Source of the DNA: Brevinema_A sp051649245
Lineage (GTDB): Bacteria; Spirochaetota; Brevinematia; Brevinematales; Brevinemataceae
Length of the DNA: 64,000 nt
Assembly (NCBI GenBank): GCA_051649245.1
Contig: JBOFGS010000018.1
Coordinates: 1 to 64,000, forward strand
Direction: 5' to 3'
Positions 42,818 to 52,166 of the stretch are shown here, in pieces. The stretch's first letter is position 1. Every line of letters begins with the position of its first letter. The notes under the pieces are model-generated. The model saw nothing but the letters and a program-made list of their open reading frames with translations, searched no databases and was not told the DNA's origin. The translations under genes and the position numbers were made by a program.

Positions 42818-44598
42818 ATATCATTGGCATAATTACCAGAATAAATGGTCCTTTGATTTCTATTACTGTCACAAATAAACTTAAAGTTATGGAAACAGTT
42901 CATGTTTCAGAATTGAAATTAATTGGTGAAGTTCTTAGTGTTGATAAAGATACTGCAGTTATTCAGGTTTATGAAACAACAGATGGTTTAAAACTTGGAG
43001 ATAATGTTTACGGTACAGGATCAATGCTATTTGTAGAACTTGGACCTGGATTGCTTGCAAATGTTTTTGACGGTATTCAACGTCCTTTAAAAGATATTGC
43101 AAAAGCAACTAATAGTATTTATTTAGAAAGAGGAGTTAGTGTTTCATCACTAGATCGTCAAAAAAAATGGGAATTTACTCCTACAATTACTGTAGGTGAA
43201 CAAATTTCTTTTTGTGGTATTTTAGGTACTGTTCCTGAAACAGAACTTATTCTCCACAAAATCATGACTCCACCAAATATTGCTGGCGTTGTACGTTCTA
43301 TTGTTCCAGCAGGTCAATATACAATTGATGATGTGATTGCGGTTGTTGAAGATAAGCAAGGTGCATTGCATGAACTAAAATTAGTTCATCGTTGGCCTGT
43401 TAAAATTCCTCGTCCTTATAAAACACGTTATCTTCCTACAGAACCATTGGTCACAGGACAACGTGTGATTGATGTCTTTTTTCCTGTTGCAAAAGGTGGT
43501 GCTGTTGCAATCCCAGGTGGATTTGGAACAGGTAAGACCATTACTCAACATCAATTAGCTAAATGGTCTAATGCTAATATTGTTATTTATATTGGTTGTG
43601 GGGAACGTGGAAATGAGATCACAGAAGTAATTGAGGAATTTCCAAAACTTATTGATCCTCATACAGGTCATTCTCTTTTTGCAAAAACAGTAATGATTGC
43701 TAATACATCGAATATGCCTGTTACTGCACGTGAAGCGTCTATTTATACAGGGATTACAATTGCTGAATATTATCGCGATATGGGATATGATATTGCTGTT
43801 ATGGCAGACTCATCATCTCGTTGGGCTGAGGCGTTAAGAGAATTATCTGGTCGTTTGGAAGAAATTCCTGCAGAAGAAGGTTTTCCAGCATATTTAGGTT
43901 CTCGTTTAGCTTCTTTCTATGAAAGAGCAGGTAAGGTTGAAACGATCAATCAAAATACCGGTTCTGTAACAATGATTGCTGCGGTATCCCCTCCTGGAGG
44001 AGATTTCTCTGAACCTGTAACTCAAAATACAAAACGTTTTGTACGTGCTTTTTGGGAATTAGACAAATCTTTAGCTTCTGCTCGTCATTATCCTTCTATT
44101 AATTGGATTCATAGCTATAGTGAGTATTCCGCATATGTATCTAATTGGTGGGAAAAATATAATTCTGAATTTGTTAAGATGCGTCAAGAAGCGATGGATA
44201 TTCTTCTTAAAAATGATAAACTGCAAAAAATTGTGAAATTAATTGGACCTGATGCCTTGCCTGGTAATGAACGTTTGATTGTAGAAACAGCACGTATGTT
44301 AATAGATGGTTTTCTCAAACAAAATGCTTATGATGCTGTTGATATGTATGCTTCTCCTGAAAAACAAATATTGATGCTACGTATTATCTTGACTTTTTAT
44401 AAATCTGCAAGTGAAGTGATTGCATTAGGAGCTCCTATCTTTGAGATCAGAGCTTTGGATAGTATCGCTATGATTCTCAGAGCTCGCTTTGAAATCCCTA
44501 ATGATAAGCTTGATGAACTTGAAAAAGCAGAAAGCTTTATGAAAGATGAATTGCAACACTTACAATTAAAATATCAAACACTAGCGGAGGGACAATAA
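42814..44598 (+). CDS. atpA: V-type ATPase catalytic subunit A
   Basis: A 594-residue catalytic subunit, from a GTG start with AAGGAG upstream overlapping the atpE stop. The P-loop is GGFGTGKT at 235-242, the catalytic Glu264 lies in GCGERGNEITEV, and DSSSRWAEALRELSGRLEEI and SPPGGDFSEPVTQ are A-type landmarks. The bulge region characteristic of V/A-type catalytic subunits lies around 110-200. It hydrolyses or makes ATP together with subunit B. The stop codon overlaps the atpB start by 1 bp. Confidence 0.97.
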   Translation: MNIIGIITRINGPLISITVTNKLKVMETVHVSELKLIGEVLSVDKDTAVIQVYETTDGLKLGDNVYGTGSMLFVELGPGLLANVFDGIQRPLKDIAKATNSIYLERGVSVSSLDRQKKWEFTPTITVGEQISFCGILGTVPETELILHKIMTPPNIAGVVRSIVPAGQYTIDDVIAVVEDKQGALHELKLVHRWPVKIPRPYKTRYLPTEPLVTGQRVIDVFFPVAKGGAVAIPGGFGTGKTITQHQLAKWSNANIVIYIGCGERGNEITEVIEEFPKLIDPHTGHSLFAKTVMIANTSNMPVTAREASIYTGITIAEYYRDMGYDIAVMADSSSRWAEALRELSGRLEEIPAEEGFPAYLGSRLASFYERAGKVETINQNTGSVTMIAAVSPPGGDFSEPVTQNTKRFVRAFWELDKSLASARHYPSINWIHSYSEYSAYVSNWWEKYNSEFVKMRQEAMDILLKNDKLQKIVKLIGPDALPGNERLIVETARMLIDGFLKQNAYDAVDMYASPEKQILMLRIILTFYKSASEVIALGAPIFEIRALDSIAMILRARFEIPNDKLDELEKAESFMKDELQHLQLKYQTLAEGQ

Positions 44599-45989
44599 TG
44601 GACTTAAAGATTCTCAAAAGTTATAAAGGTCTCCAAGCAGTAAATGGTCCTTTAGTATTTGTCAAAACTATTCCTGGTGTATCTTACGGTGAAATTACAG
44701 AATTGACTTTTGAAGACGGTACTACAAGTTTAGCTGCGGTGATTGAGATCACAGAAGAACATACTGCTTTGCAATTATATGGCAATTCAGCTGGAATAAA
44801 TTTAAAAACAACTTCTATTAAATTTACTCAAGAAACATTAAAACTTGGTGTGTCTCAAGATATGTTGGGTAGAATTTTTAATGGATTAGGACAACCAATT
44901 GATGGACTTCATATCCCTCAAAAAGAATTTGATCGTGATATTAATGGATTGGCATTAAATCCAATCCAACGTGAATATCCTCACGATTTTATTCAAACTG
45001 GTATATCTGCAATTGATACAATGAATACCGTTGTTCGTGGACAAAAGCTACCTATTTTTTCAGGAGCTGGTCTTCCACATAACCTACTTGCAGCTCAAAT
45101 TACAGCACAAGCTACTTCAAAAAGTGGAAACCAATTTGCTGTCGTTTTTGCAGCAATGGGTATGAGACATGATGACGGTACCTATTTTATTGAATCATTT
45201 CGTGAAACAGGTGCTTTAAATAATGCTGTTCTTTTTATGAACTATGCAGACGACCCTGCTATTGAACGTTTAATTACTCCAAGAATGGCATTAACATTAG
45301 CTGAGTATCTTGCTTTTGATAAAGAAATGGATGTTCTTGTTATTTTATCAGATATGACTGCTTATGCTGAAGCATTACGTGAAATTAGTGCAGCTCGTGG
45401 TGAACTTCCATCTCGTAAAGGTTTTCCTGGATATATGTATTCTGATTTATCTACAATTTATGAGAGAGCTGGACGTGTACGTGGAAAAAAAGGTTCTGTT
45501 ACCCAGATTCCTATTTTGACAATGCCTGGAGATGATATTACTCATCCTATTCCCGATTTGACAGGATTTATTACAGAGGGACAAATTGTTCTTGATAGAA
45601 ATTTACACAGTGCCGGAATCTATCCTCCATTAGCATTGATTCCATCGTTATCTCGCTTGATGAAAGATGCAATTGGTGATGGGTTGACACGAAAAGATCA
45701 TCCATCTTTATTTATGCAACTTTATGCTTCATACGCAAAAGCGTTAGATGTTCGTGCGATTGCTGCAATTGTCTCTGAAGAAGAAATGACAGATGTCGAT
45801 AAATTATATTTGAAATTTGGACGAGAGTTTGAGTACAATTTTATTAATCAAGGTATGACTGAAAATAGATCGATTGAAGAAAGTTTGACGTTAGCGTGGA
45901 AATTAATCTCAATCCTTCCAAAACGAGAATTAATTAACTTAAATTCTCAAGATCTTGATCGTTATTATGTTGGTGCGGAAGATTTGTAA
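44598..45989 (+). CDS. atpB: V-type ATPase regulatory subunit B
   Basis: A 463-residue non-catalytic partner of A. The P-loop is lost (FSGAGLPHNLLAAQI), as normal for B. Other landmarks are TGISAIDTMNTVVRGQKLP, PRMALTLAEYLAFDKEMDVL, ARGELPSRKGFPGYMYSDLS and TMPGDDITHPIPDLTG. GGAGG precedes the ATG, which overlaps the last base of atpA's stop, so translation is coupled and equal A and B output is expected. Confidence 0.97.
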   Translation: MDLKILKSYKGLQAVNGPLVFVKTIPGVSYGEITELTFEDGTTSLAAVIEITEEHTALQLYGNSAGINLKTTSIKFTQETLKLGVSQDMLGRIFNGLGQPIDGLHIPQKEFDRDINGLALNPIQREYPHDFIQTGISAIDTMNTVVRGQKLPIFSGAGLPHNLLAAQITAQATSKSGNQFAVVFAAMGMRHDDGTYFIESFRETGALNNAVLFMNYADDPAIERLITPRMALTLAEYLAFDKEMDVLVILSDMTAYAEALREISAARGELPSRKGFPGYMYSDLSTIYERAGRVRGKKGSVTQIPILTMPGDDITHPIPDLTGFITEGQIVLDRNLHSAGIYPPLALIPSLSRLMKDAIGDGLTRKDHPSLFMQLYASYAKALDVRAIAAIVSEEEMTDVDKLYLKFGREFEYNFINQGMTENRSIEESLTLAWKLISILPKRELINLNSQDLDRYYVGAEDL

Positions 45990-46017
45990 TTAAAATATTT
46001 TAGTTAAAGGTGCTGCT

Positions 46018-46683
46018 ATGCCTCAAAATAACATAACACCTACCAAAAGTAATTACACAATATTGAAAGAAAATCTAAGCTTAGCAAAAGAAGGTTTTTC
46101 ATTATTGGAACAAAAACGTGAAGTTTTAGTAATGAATTTGAGTAGTTTGATTGGATCAATCCGATCAAAAAGAGCTGAACTTGATAACTCTTTAATAGAA
46201 GTATTTACTAATTTGAAAGCACTTCGTTTGGAATTAGGTCAATATTCATTAAATGCGATTGTTCAAAACACAAGACAAGATTATGAAGCTGATATTGCTA
46301 TGCATTCTGTTATGGGAGTTGTTGTTCCAAAGTTATTTTTTATTGATAAAGATAAGGAAAAAAAATCACTTATACCAATGGGGATTTCAGGAACAACACC
46401 TGCATTTGATAAGATGCTCTTAAAAATTAAGAGTATCCGTTCATTGATGTCTGAAGTCGCTTATCTTGAGAGTACAGCTTGGAAGATTGTAAACGAAATT
46501 AAAAAAACACAACGCCGTATCAATTCATTAGATAATTTTGTAATTCCTGAAACTGCTACGACTATGAAATTTATCAAAGAGATTCTTGAAGAAAAAGATA
46601 GAGAAACTTTATTTCAAGTAAAACGAATTAAAGCAAATAAACTAAAACAAGCTCTTAAAAAGGAGAAAAGTAATGAATTGTAA
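46018..46683 (+). CDS. atpD: V-type ATPase subunit D (central stalk)
   Basis: A 221-residue subunit D, the rotor shaft. The N-terminal PTKSNYTILKENLSLAKEGF and the long helical hairpin (EQKREVLVMNLSSLI... and LDNFVIPETATTMKFIKE) match the family. The insert in the middle is of normal length. It overlaps the next gene by 11 bp, so the Usp-like protein is translationally linked to it. Confidence 0.9.
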   Translation: MPQNNITPTKSNYTILKENLSLAKEGFSLLEQKREVLVMNLSSLIGSIRSKRAELDNSLIEVFTNLKALRLELGQYSLNAIVQNTRQDYEADIAMHSVMGVVVPKLFFIDKDKEKKSLIPMGISGTTPAFDKMLLKIKSIRSLMSEVAYLESTAWKIVNEIKKTQRRINSLDNFVIPETATTMKFIKEILEEKDRETLFQVKRIKANKLKQALKKEKSNEL

Positions 46684-47122
46684 AATTTTTATTCCTATTA
46701 CTGGTTCTGATACAAGTAAGATTGTCACTGACAGAGCTGTTAAAATTGCTGCCTTTTTAAATGCAAAAATAGTTGCTATTCATGTATTAGATCAAGAAGC
46801 GTTAGCAAAACTTCAACGTTACAAAATTTTTATTGAAGAAGAGTCTTTTAGATTTGGTGAAAGCCTCAAACGAGATGCTGAAAAATATCTTGAATATGCA
46901 AAAAGAGTTGCATCACATTATCATGTTGATCTTGAAACTGTGCTTTTGGAAGGAGATCCTTATCATGAAATGCACCAATATATTAAAAATGATAATGGTC
47001 ATCAAAAATTTGTGATGATTGCACGTGAACCAAGAAGTGATAATTTTATTGATAGTTTTGGTTCTTTAGAGAAAAGATTGCTTCGCTCTGAATTACCAAT
47101 AATAATAGCAGGAGAAGAATGA
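46673..47122 (+). CDS. Universal stress protein-like domain protein inside the V-ATPase operon
   Basis: A 149-residue UspA-fold protein. The N-terminal strand CKIFIPITGSD and helix VTDRAVKIAAFLNAKIVAIHVLD, and the C-terminal GSLEKRLLRSELPIIIAG, match the family. The ATP-binding G-x2-G-x9-G(S/T) motif is missing its first part (REPRSDNFIDSFGS), so nucleotide binding is doubtful. It overlaps atpD by 11 bp and the following gene by 4 bp, so it is embedded in the ATPase operon. It may regulate or assemble the enzyme (inference). AAAGGAG precedes its start. Confidence 0.82.
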   Translation: MNCKIFIPITGSDTSKIVTDRAVKIAAFLNAKIVAIHVLDQEALAKLQRYKIFIEEESFRFGESLKRDAEKYLEYAKRVASHYHVDLETVLLEGDPYHEMHQYIKNDNGHQKFVMIAREPRSDNFIDSFGSLEKRLLRSELPIIIAGEE

Positions 47123-47430
47123 TGGCAATTATTGATGATATATATTATATTGAGTCTACGATTTCTGAAATTAAAAATAATGCAACTTCTCAGATTACTC
47201 ATCTTCAAGAAAAAGAACAAGAAAAAGAAATCCAACTCAAAGAACAATTTTTACAAGAATTTGAAGAATTTAAAAAAGAAAACGAAGCAAACTTGCATAG
47301 TCGGATTAATGTATTTCATAATGAATTATTTTCAGGTATTGATTCTTTATCTGACTCATTGTATCAAAAATTTGAGAATGCTAAACAAGCCATCATCAAA
47401 AAAACAATTGATGAATTTTGGCAAGAGTAG
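47119..47430 (+). CDS. Coiled-coil protein, probable V-type ATPase subunit G/H (peripheral stalk)
   Basis: A 103-residue, highly charged helical protein (ITHLQEKEQEKEIQLKEQF and QEFEEFKKENEANLHSR). Its size and its place beside subunits C, E and D suit the small peripheral-stalk partner of E, called G or H. Sequence similarity is too low to prove it. AGGAG precedes the start, which overlaps the Usp-like gene's stop by 4 bp; the subunit C gene starts 3 bp after its stop. Confidence 0.6.
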   Translation: MMAIIDDIYYIESTISEIKNNATSQITHLQEKEQEKEIQLKEQFLQEFEEFKKENEANLHSRINVFHNELFSGIDSLSDSLYQKFENAKQAIIKKTIDEFWQE

Positions 47431-47433
47431 ATT

Positions 47434-48429
47434 ATGATATCAGTTCAGTATATTCCATTATCTGTTAGGGTTAGAGCTTGGAGTGTGTCGTTATTCTCAA
47501 AAAATGATTTGATGGATCTTATTCACACTGATTTACCAACTTTAATGTCACATATTGCCCAAAAAGAAACGAAAATATCTCTTACCACAGATGACCAAAC
47601 TATCTTTATTCAATCATTAAGACAATCATTATCATATTACCTTAGTGTTGCAACTCGGCTTACAACAGCAGAAGGTAAACATTTTATTACCGAATTAGAA
47701 CGTGAATATGAAATTGATAATTTAAAATTACTTGCAAGAATGATTTCTTCTGGAAAACGTTATGGTCAATTTATACAAGTGAATTTTTTCTCCGCTATTT
47801 CAGAACAACATCTTCTTGATACACGTACATTTCATGATTTTATTAATTTACTTACTGGTACTATTTATGAGAATCTTATTCCAGCACTCCAAAAAACAGA
47901 ACAAGAAAAAAACACCTTATTTTGGGAAACTGCGTTAGATAATTTTTATTTTGCTCGATTATTAACAGCCGTAAAACGATTAGATCATCAAAGTCGTTTA
48001 TTTGCTAAGAAACTTTGGCTTTTACCTATCCAATGTGAGCAATTAGTAACTATTTATCGTTATCGTTTTCATTATAATGTTGATCCTTCAGAAGTGTTGA
48101 TGTTGGTACCAAATATTTTTCATTTGTTAAATTTTGATCAGTGGAAGCGAATTATTTATTCAGTAACTCCTTCTGATTTTATGAGCTATATACAAGAAAT
48201 CTATCACATCGATACACATGAAATTATTGATGCATCTCAGTTAAGAATACTCTTTAGAAGAAAGAATGAGCAAATCTGTCGTCAACACCTTCATAAAGGA
48301 ATGACAGAAATTTCTTCATTTCTTGCATTCTATCAGTTAAAAAAAATACAACTCCAAACAATTCTTACCATTATTGAATCTAAATTAATGCTTGATACAA
48401 TAGATATCAATCTTGATAAATTTTTATAA
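47434..48429 (+). CDS. atpC: V-type ATPase subunit C (AC39/d family)
   Basis: A 331-residue, almost fully helical protein. The pattern of helical repeats, with segments such as VRARAWS-like VRVRAWSVSLFSK at the start, YEIDNLKLLARMISSGKRYG in the middle and a second unit with FYFARLLTAVKRLD, matches the C/d subunit that couples the central shaft to the proteolipid ring. The length is normal. Placement between the coiled-coil gene and subunit I supports the call. Confidence 0.82.
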   Translation: MISVQYIPLSVRVRAWSVSLFSKNDLMDLIHTDLPTLMSHIAQKETKISLTTDDQTIFIQSLRQSLSYYLSVATRLTTAEGKHFITELEREYEIDNLKLLARMISSGKRYGQFIQVNFFSAISEQHLLDTRTFHDFINLLTGTIYENLIPALQKTEQEKNTLFWETALDNFYFARLLTAVKRLDHQSRLFAKKLWLLPIQCEQLVTIYRYRFHYNVDPSEVLMLVPNIFHLLNFDQWKRIIYSVTPSDFMSYIQEIYHIDTHEIIDASQLRILFRRKNEQICRQHLHKGMTEISSFLAFYQLKKIQLQTILTIIESKLMLDTIDINLDKFL

Positions 48430-48456
48430 ATTATTTGGAGAATTTTGAGGATACTT

Positions 48457-50391
48457 ATGTTTACAACACAAAAAATGCTACTTATAGATTTACTTGTTCT
48501 CAAAAAAGATGTTGATTATATTTCTAAGGCCATTGTCAATTTTGGAGAATTTGAAGTTTCTCAGCATTCTGCTTTGTTACAAAATCAAAATTGGGATTAT
48601 GATCCCTTACATGAAAAAAAACGAATGATCGCTGAGTTTCAACGTGAAACAAAGGAACTCATAGATTTTTATCGATCTTTTGATCAAAATACTAGAAATT
48701 GTCAAGATACTCAAGATATTGCATTGCCTAAGATTAGTGATTTTTTGCGTAATTTTAAACAAGAAAAACAACATTTGTTAGATCAAAATAAAGATATTAA
48801 AAAAAAGAAAGAAATCTGTGCCGTTAAAATGGCCGGTCTCCGTATGCATAGTGAATTATCAACTCATCAAGACTTACATGAAATCAGAAATTTTTATTCT
48901 ATTTTGGGTGTTATTAATAATGTTAATCTTTCTTTATTACAAGAGGAATTTCATTCAAAATTTAATGGGGAATTGATTTATGAAGGTTATGTAAATGATT
49001 CATCGATTATATTTATTATTGTCTCTCATGAACAAGTTAAAGAATTAAAAGCATTATTGGATCATGTATATTTTAAAAATTATGGTTTGCCACCAGAATT
49101 TTTTGGAGAAGGAACCAATAATATTGTCACTTTAAGTTTAGAATATGCAATATTATGTGATGAGGAAGATATATTAGAAAAGAAAATAACATCTATTGCT
49201 CCTAAAATCTTAGATACTTTATATCAAATTTCTTATTCACTTGGTCTTTATAACAAAATTAATTCTGTACGCAACAATATTAAATATTCTGATTCTTTTG
49301 CTTTATTATCAGGTTGGGTATCACAGAAAAATTATTCGGCAATAACAGATGTCTTATCTCAAACATGCCAAAATCATTATCAAATCTATATTTCAGATAT
49401 CGATGTGTTTACTCAAGAAATTGAAGTGCCTACAAAACTTAATAATCCTAAGATTTTTAAACCTTTTGAAACATTAGTTTCATTATTTGGTATTCCAACC
49501 TATAAAGAAATAGATCCTACAGTAATTTTTGGATTTTTATATATTTTAATGTATGGTGCGATGTTTGGTGATGTTGGTCAAGGATTAATCTTATTTTTAA
49601 TAGGATTAATAGGATTTTTTACTAAAAAAGATCTACGATTGATTTTTGGATTGATGCTTTGGGTAGGTATCTCATCTACTATTTTTGGATTTTTATATGG
49701 TTCATATTTTGGTTATGAAGCAGCAGCTGGTTATACTGTTCCAAAAGCTCTATGGATGAGTCCGATTCATAATATCAATAGTATTCTTATGGTTACAACT
49801 ATTTTTGGAATAGGAGTAATTATGTTCAGTTATGTACTGGGTGTTATTAACTTTATTCGTATGAAAGATTGGGGTGGTTTAATTTTTTCTCATAAAGGGA
49901 TAACGGCATTTGTGTTATATGTGTTATTATTGTTATTTGGATATTTGACTTATGCAAAAATATCTATGCCTATTATTGTAGTAATGATTGGTGTGCTAAG
50001 TTTGTTTCTTGGTTTGGAAAGAATTTGGGAGGCATTATTTTATAAACATGGTTCTCTAAAAGATTGGTGGATGGGATTTTTTGATATGTTTGAATTTTAT
50101 CTCTCGTTGATTACAAATACACTCTCTTTTATTCGTATAGGAGCTTTTGCTTTGACACACGCAGCATTGATGATGGCAGTTTTTACATTAAGAGATCTTG
50201 CTGGCGGAACAGGACTTCTTGCAAATATTACAGTTCTTTTTGGAAATATTTTTGTTATTATTATGGAAGGATTTATTGTTGGAATCCAAACACTTCGTCT
50301 TGAATATTATGAATTCTTCTTACGATTTTTTAAAGGAACAGGTAGAAAATTTACACCAATCACTATTCAAGAGCAAAAGGATCTTAAATAA
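48457..50391 (+). CDS. atpI: V-type ATPase subunit I (membrane stator, a-type)
   Basis: A 644-residue subunit. I start at the ATG at 48457 (GAGG 6 nt upstream) instead of the upstream in-frame TTG. The N-terminal 330 residues are cytoplasmic with coiled-coil arms (KQEKQHLLDQNKDIKKKKE). The C-terminal half has seven to eight membrane helices with YILMYGAMFGDVGQGLIL, FYLSLITNTLSFIRIGAFAL and the final VGIQTLRLEYYEFFLRFF holding the essential arginine for ion transfer. It forms the ion half-channels against the K ring. rsgA follows immediately. Confidence 0.93.
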   Translation: MFTTQKMLLIDLLVLKKDVDYISKAIVNFGEFEVSQHSALLQNQNWDYDPLHEKKRMIAEFQRETKELIDFYRSFDQNTRNCQDTQDIALPKISDFLRNFKQEKQHLLDQNKDIKKKKEICAVKMAGLRMHSELSTHQDLHEIRNFYSILGVINNVNLSLLQEEFHSKFNGELIYEGYVNDSSIIFIIVSHEQVKELKALLDHVYFKNYGLPPEFFGEGTNNIVTLSLEYAILCDEEDILEKKITSIAPKILDTLYQISYSLGLYNKINSVRNNIKYSDSFALLSGWVSQKNYSAITDVLSQTCQNHYQIYISDIDVFTQEIEVPTKLNNPKIFKPFETLVSLFGIPTYKEIDPTVIFGFLYILMYGAMFGDVGQGLILFLIGLIGFFTKKDLRLIFGLMLWVGISSTIFGFLYGSYFGYEAAAGYTVPKALWMSPIHNINSILMVTTIFGIGVIMFSYVLGVINFIRMKDWGGLIFSHKGITAFVLYVLLLLFGYLTYAKISMPIIVVMIGVLSLFLGLERIWEALFYKHGSLKDWWMGFFDMFEFYLSLITNTLSFIRIGAFALTHAALMMAVFTLRDLAGGTGLLANITVLFGNIFVIIMEGFIVGIQTLRLEYYEFFLRFFKGTGRKFTPITIQEQKDLK

Positions 50392-51462
50392 ATGTATGAT
50401 CTTATCAAAATAGGATGGTGTGATTTTTTTGAGCATCAAATTAAAAAACACCAAACTCATTTTGTTAAAGCACGTATTGTGAAAAAACATAATTTTGGTT
50501 ATGATCTTATTTGTGAAAAAGGTGTTTATTTTGCTCGTTTGAGAGGAAAATTTCGTGAAACAATTTCTTCAGAATTTTGGCCTGCTGTTGGTGATTGGGT
50601 TTTATGTACGCTAGAAAAAGATTATGCTATGATCGAAGTAATGATTCCACGTAAAAGTAAAATTTCACGTAAAGTTTCCGGGAAAACGACAGAAGAACAG
50701 GTAATAGCAGCAAATGCTGATACAATTTTCTTAGTAGTATCATTATTTGAAGATTTTAATCCACGAAAAATAGAACGTTATTTAGCCTTAGCTGCAGAAA
50801 GTGGAGCACAACCTATTTTAATTTTGAACAAAGTGGATCTTGTTGATGATGCAGAATATTTTCTCTCTGAAGCTCAAAAATTAGTTGAGCATATTCCTAT
50901 TTTATTGACTAATGCCTTAAAAAAAGAAACTTTAAATTCTTTATCTCAATATATTTTTGATAGTCAAACAATCGTTTTTTTAGGATCTTCAGGTGCAGGT
51001 AAATCTACAATTGTTAATGCTCTTTTAGGTGAAGAAAAACAAGCTGTAAGTATGCTTGGGAAACATAAAAAAGGAAAGCATACTACGACATCAAGAGATA
51101 TGCTTTTTTTACCTAATGGAGGAATACTTATTGACAATCCTGGTATTCGGGAGCTTCGTGTTTGGTTGGATGGTGATGAATCGCTAAATGATAGTTTTGC
51201 AGACATTGATGCATTAGCTAAAGAATGTCGATTTCGAAATTGCCATCATGATATGGAACCTGATTGTGCTGTGCAAGAAGCCATTGCTAATAAAAAGTTA
51301 GATTTGCAACGTCTTGAAAATTGGCGAAAACTCCAAGGAGAGGCTTTTGAATTGATGCTAAAGCGTCAGGAATTTGGTCGTAATGTTAATAATAATAGAT
51401 CTCGTGGGATATCAAAATATATTAAACATCGAATTAAATCAGATCGTAATAAATTACGTTAA
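50392..51462 (+). CDS. rsgA: Ribosome small-subunit-dependent GTPase A
   Basis: A 356-residue RsgA, a late 30S-assembly GTPase. It has the circularly permuted G motifs: NKVD (146-149), then GSSGAGKST (198-206), then DNPG (248-251). An OB-fold lies before them (about 25-95), and the C-terminal zinc site is Cys279, Cys284, His286 and Cys292. The tail is basic. Its ATG follows the atpI stop with no gap and it ends at a 22-bp terminator, so it appears to be the last gene of the V-ATPase operon, an unrelated passenger function. Confidence 0.93.
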   Translation: MYDLIKIGWCDFFEHQIKKHQTHFVKARIVKKHNFGYDLICEKGVYFARLRGKFRETISSEFWPAVGDWVLCTLEKDYAMIEVMIPRKSKISRKVSGKTTEEQVIAANADTIFLVVSLFEDFNPRKIERYLALAAESGAQPILILNKVDLVDDAEYFLSEAQKLVEHIPILLTNALKKETLNSLSQYIFDSQTIVFLGSSGAGKSTIVNALLGEEKQAVSMLGKHKKGKHTTTSRDMLFLPNGGILIDNPGIRELRVWLDGDESLNDSFADIDALAKECRFRNCHHDMEPDCAVQEAIANKKLDLQRLENWRKLQGEAFELMLKRQEFGRNVNNNRSRGISKYIKHRIKSDRNKLR

Positions 51463-51508
51463 ACCATAAAAAAATAACTCCTATGCAGGAGTTATTTTTT
51501 TATGGTTT
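51461..51508. terminator. Bidirectional terminator at the end of the V-ATPase-rsgA operon
   Basis: A perfect 22-bp stem (51461-51482 with 51487-51508), 4-nt loop, A7 and T7 tracts in the arms. It separates convergent rsgA and the BatE-like gene. Confidence 0.88.
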
Positions 51509-51515
51509 AAATCTT

Positions 51516-52166
51516 TTAAAATAATGGGGGAATTTCATTCGTTAATACCCATGCTTCTGTACTATTTAAAAGTTGTACAAGTAAAAAATCATCTGTTTTT
51601 GCAATTACTTTTATCTCTGTTCCTGCAGGTAACTCTTGAAGTTTTGTGCTGTTGGTTGATGGTTCTTCGTATAATGACGTTGTTTTTAGAATAACACGCT
51701 CATCTGTTTGAAATAATTGGTACTGAATGATCGCTTGGATCATAAGAAAAATAGATACACTACAAACAATAATAGGAACAAAAATAGGTATCTTTATTTG
51801 TTTCAGTAACAATAAACTGATAATCCCTGCTCCTAGGATAAATAATACACCAGCAACAAATGCATTCAAATGTGGGGGGAAACTTTGAAATATAAATGTT
51901 ATTATTTTACTTGAGAATTGTTCTTCTGAAAAAATAGTAGGAAGACCAATATCTTGACGGATTTTAAAAAATAATGTTCTTATATTTTTATTTGAAGGAT
52001 CAAGTGCACGTGCTTGTTTTGCATAAAACATAGCATATCCAAAATCATTTTTTTCATATGCTTCAAGTGATTTATTATAGAGATTTTGAGGATGCTCATA
52101 GTATTCTGCAAATGATGGTACAGAAAATAAAATGATGACACTTAAAATAGCTTTTGATACTTGCAT
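51516..52166 (-). CDS. Exported TPR and SH3-domain protein, BatE-like
   Basis: A 216-residue protein. Signal peptide (cleavage near SFAEY), a TPR-like helical pair (LYNKSLEAYEKNDFGYAMFY and AKQARALDPSNKNIR), two membrane helices (about 100-145), then an SH3-type domain (LYEEPSTNSTKLQELPAGT...VIAKTDDFLLVQL). This order matches BatE of aerotolerance operons in spirochaetes and Bacteroidetes, but no batA-D genes are nearby. It is translationally linked to the MBL hydrolase, which it overlaps by 25 bp. GGAGAAAC precedes the start. Confidence 0.65.
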   Translation of the reverse strand: MQVSKAILSVIILFSVPSFAEYYEHPQNLYNKSLEAYEKNDFGYAMFYAKQARALDPSNKNIRTLFFKIRQDIGLPTIFSEEQFSSKIITFIFQSFPPHLNAFVAGVLFILGAGIISLLLLKQIKIPIFVPIIVCSVSIFLMIQAIIQYQLFQTDERVILKTTSLYEEPSTNSTKLQELPAGTEIKVIAKTDDFLLVQLLNSTEAWVLTNEIPPLF

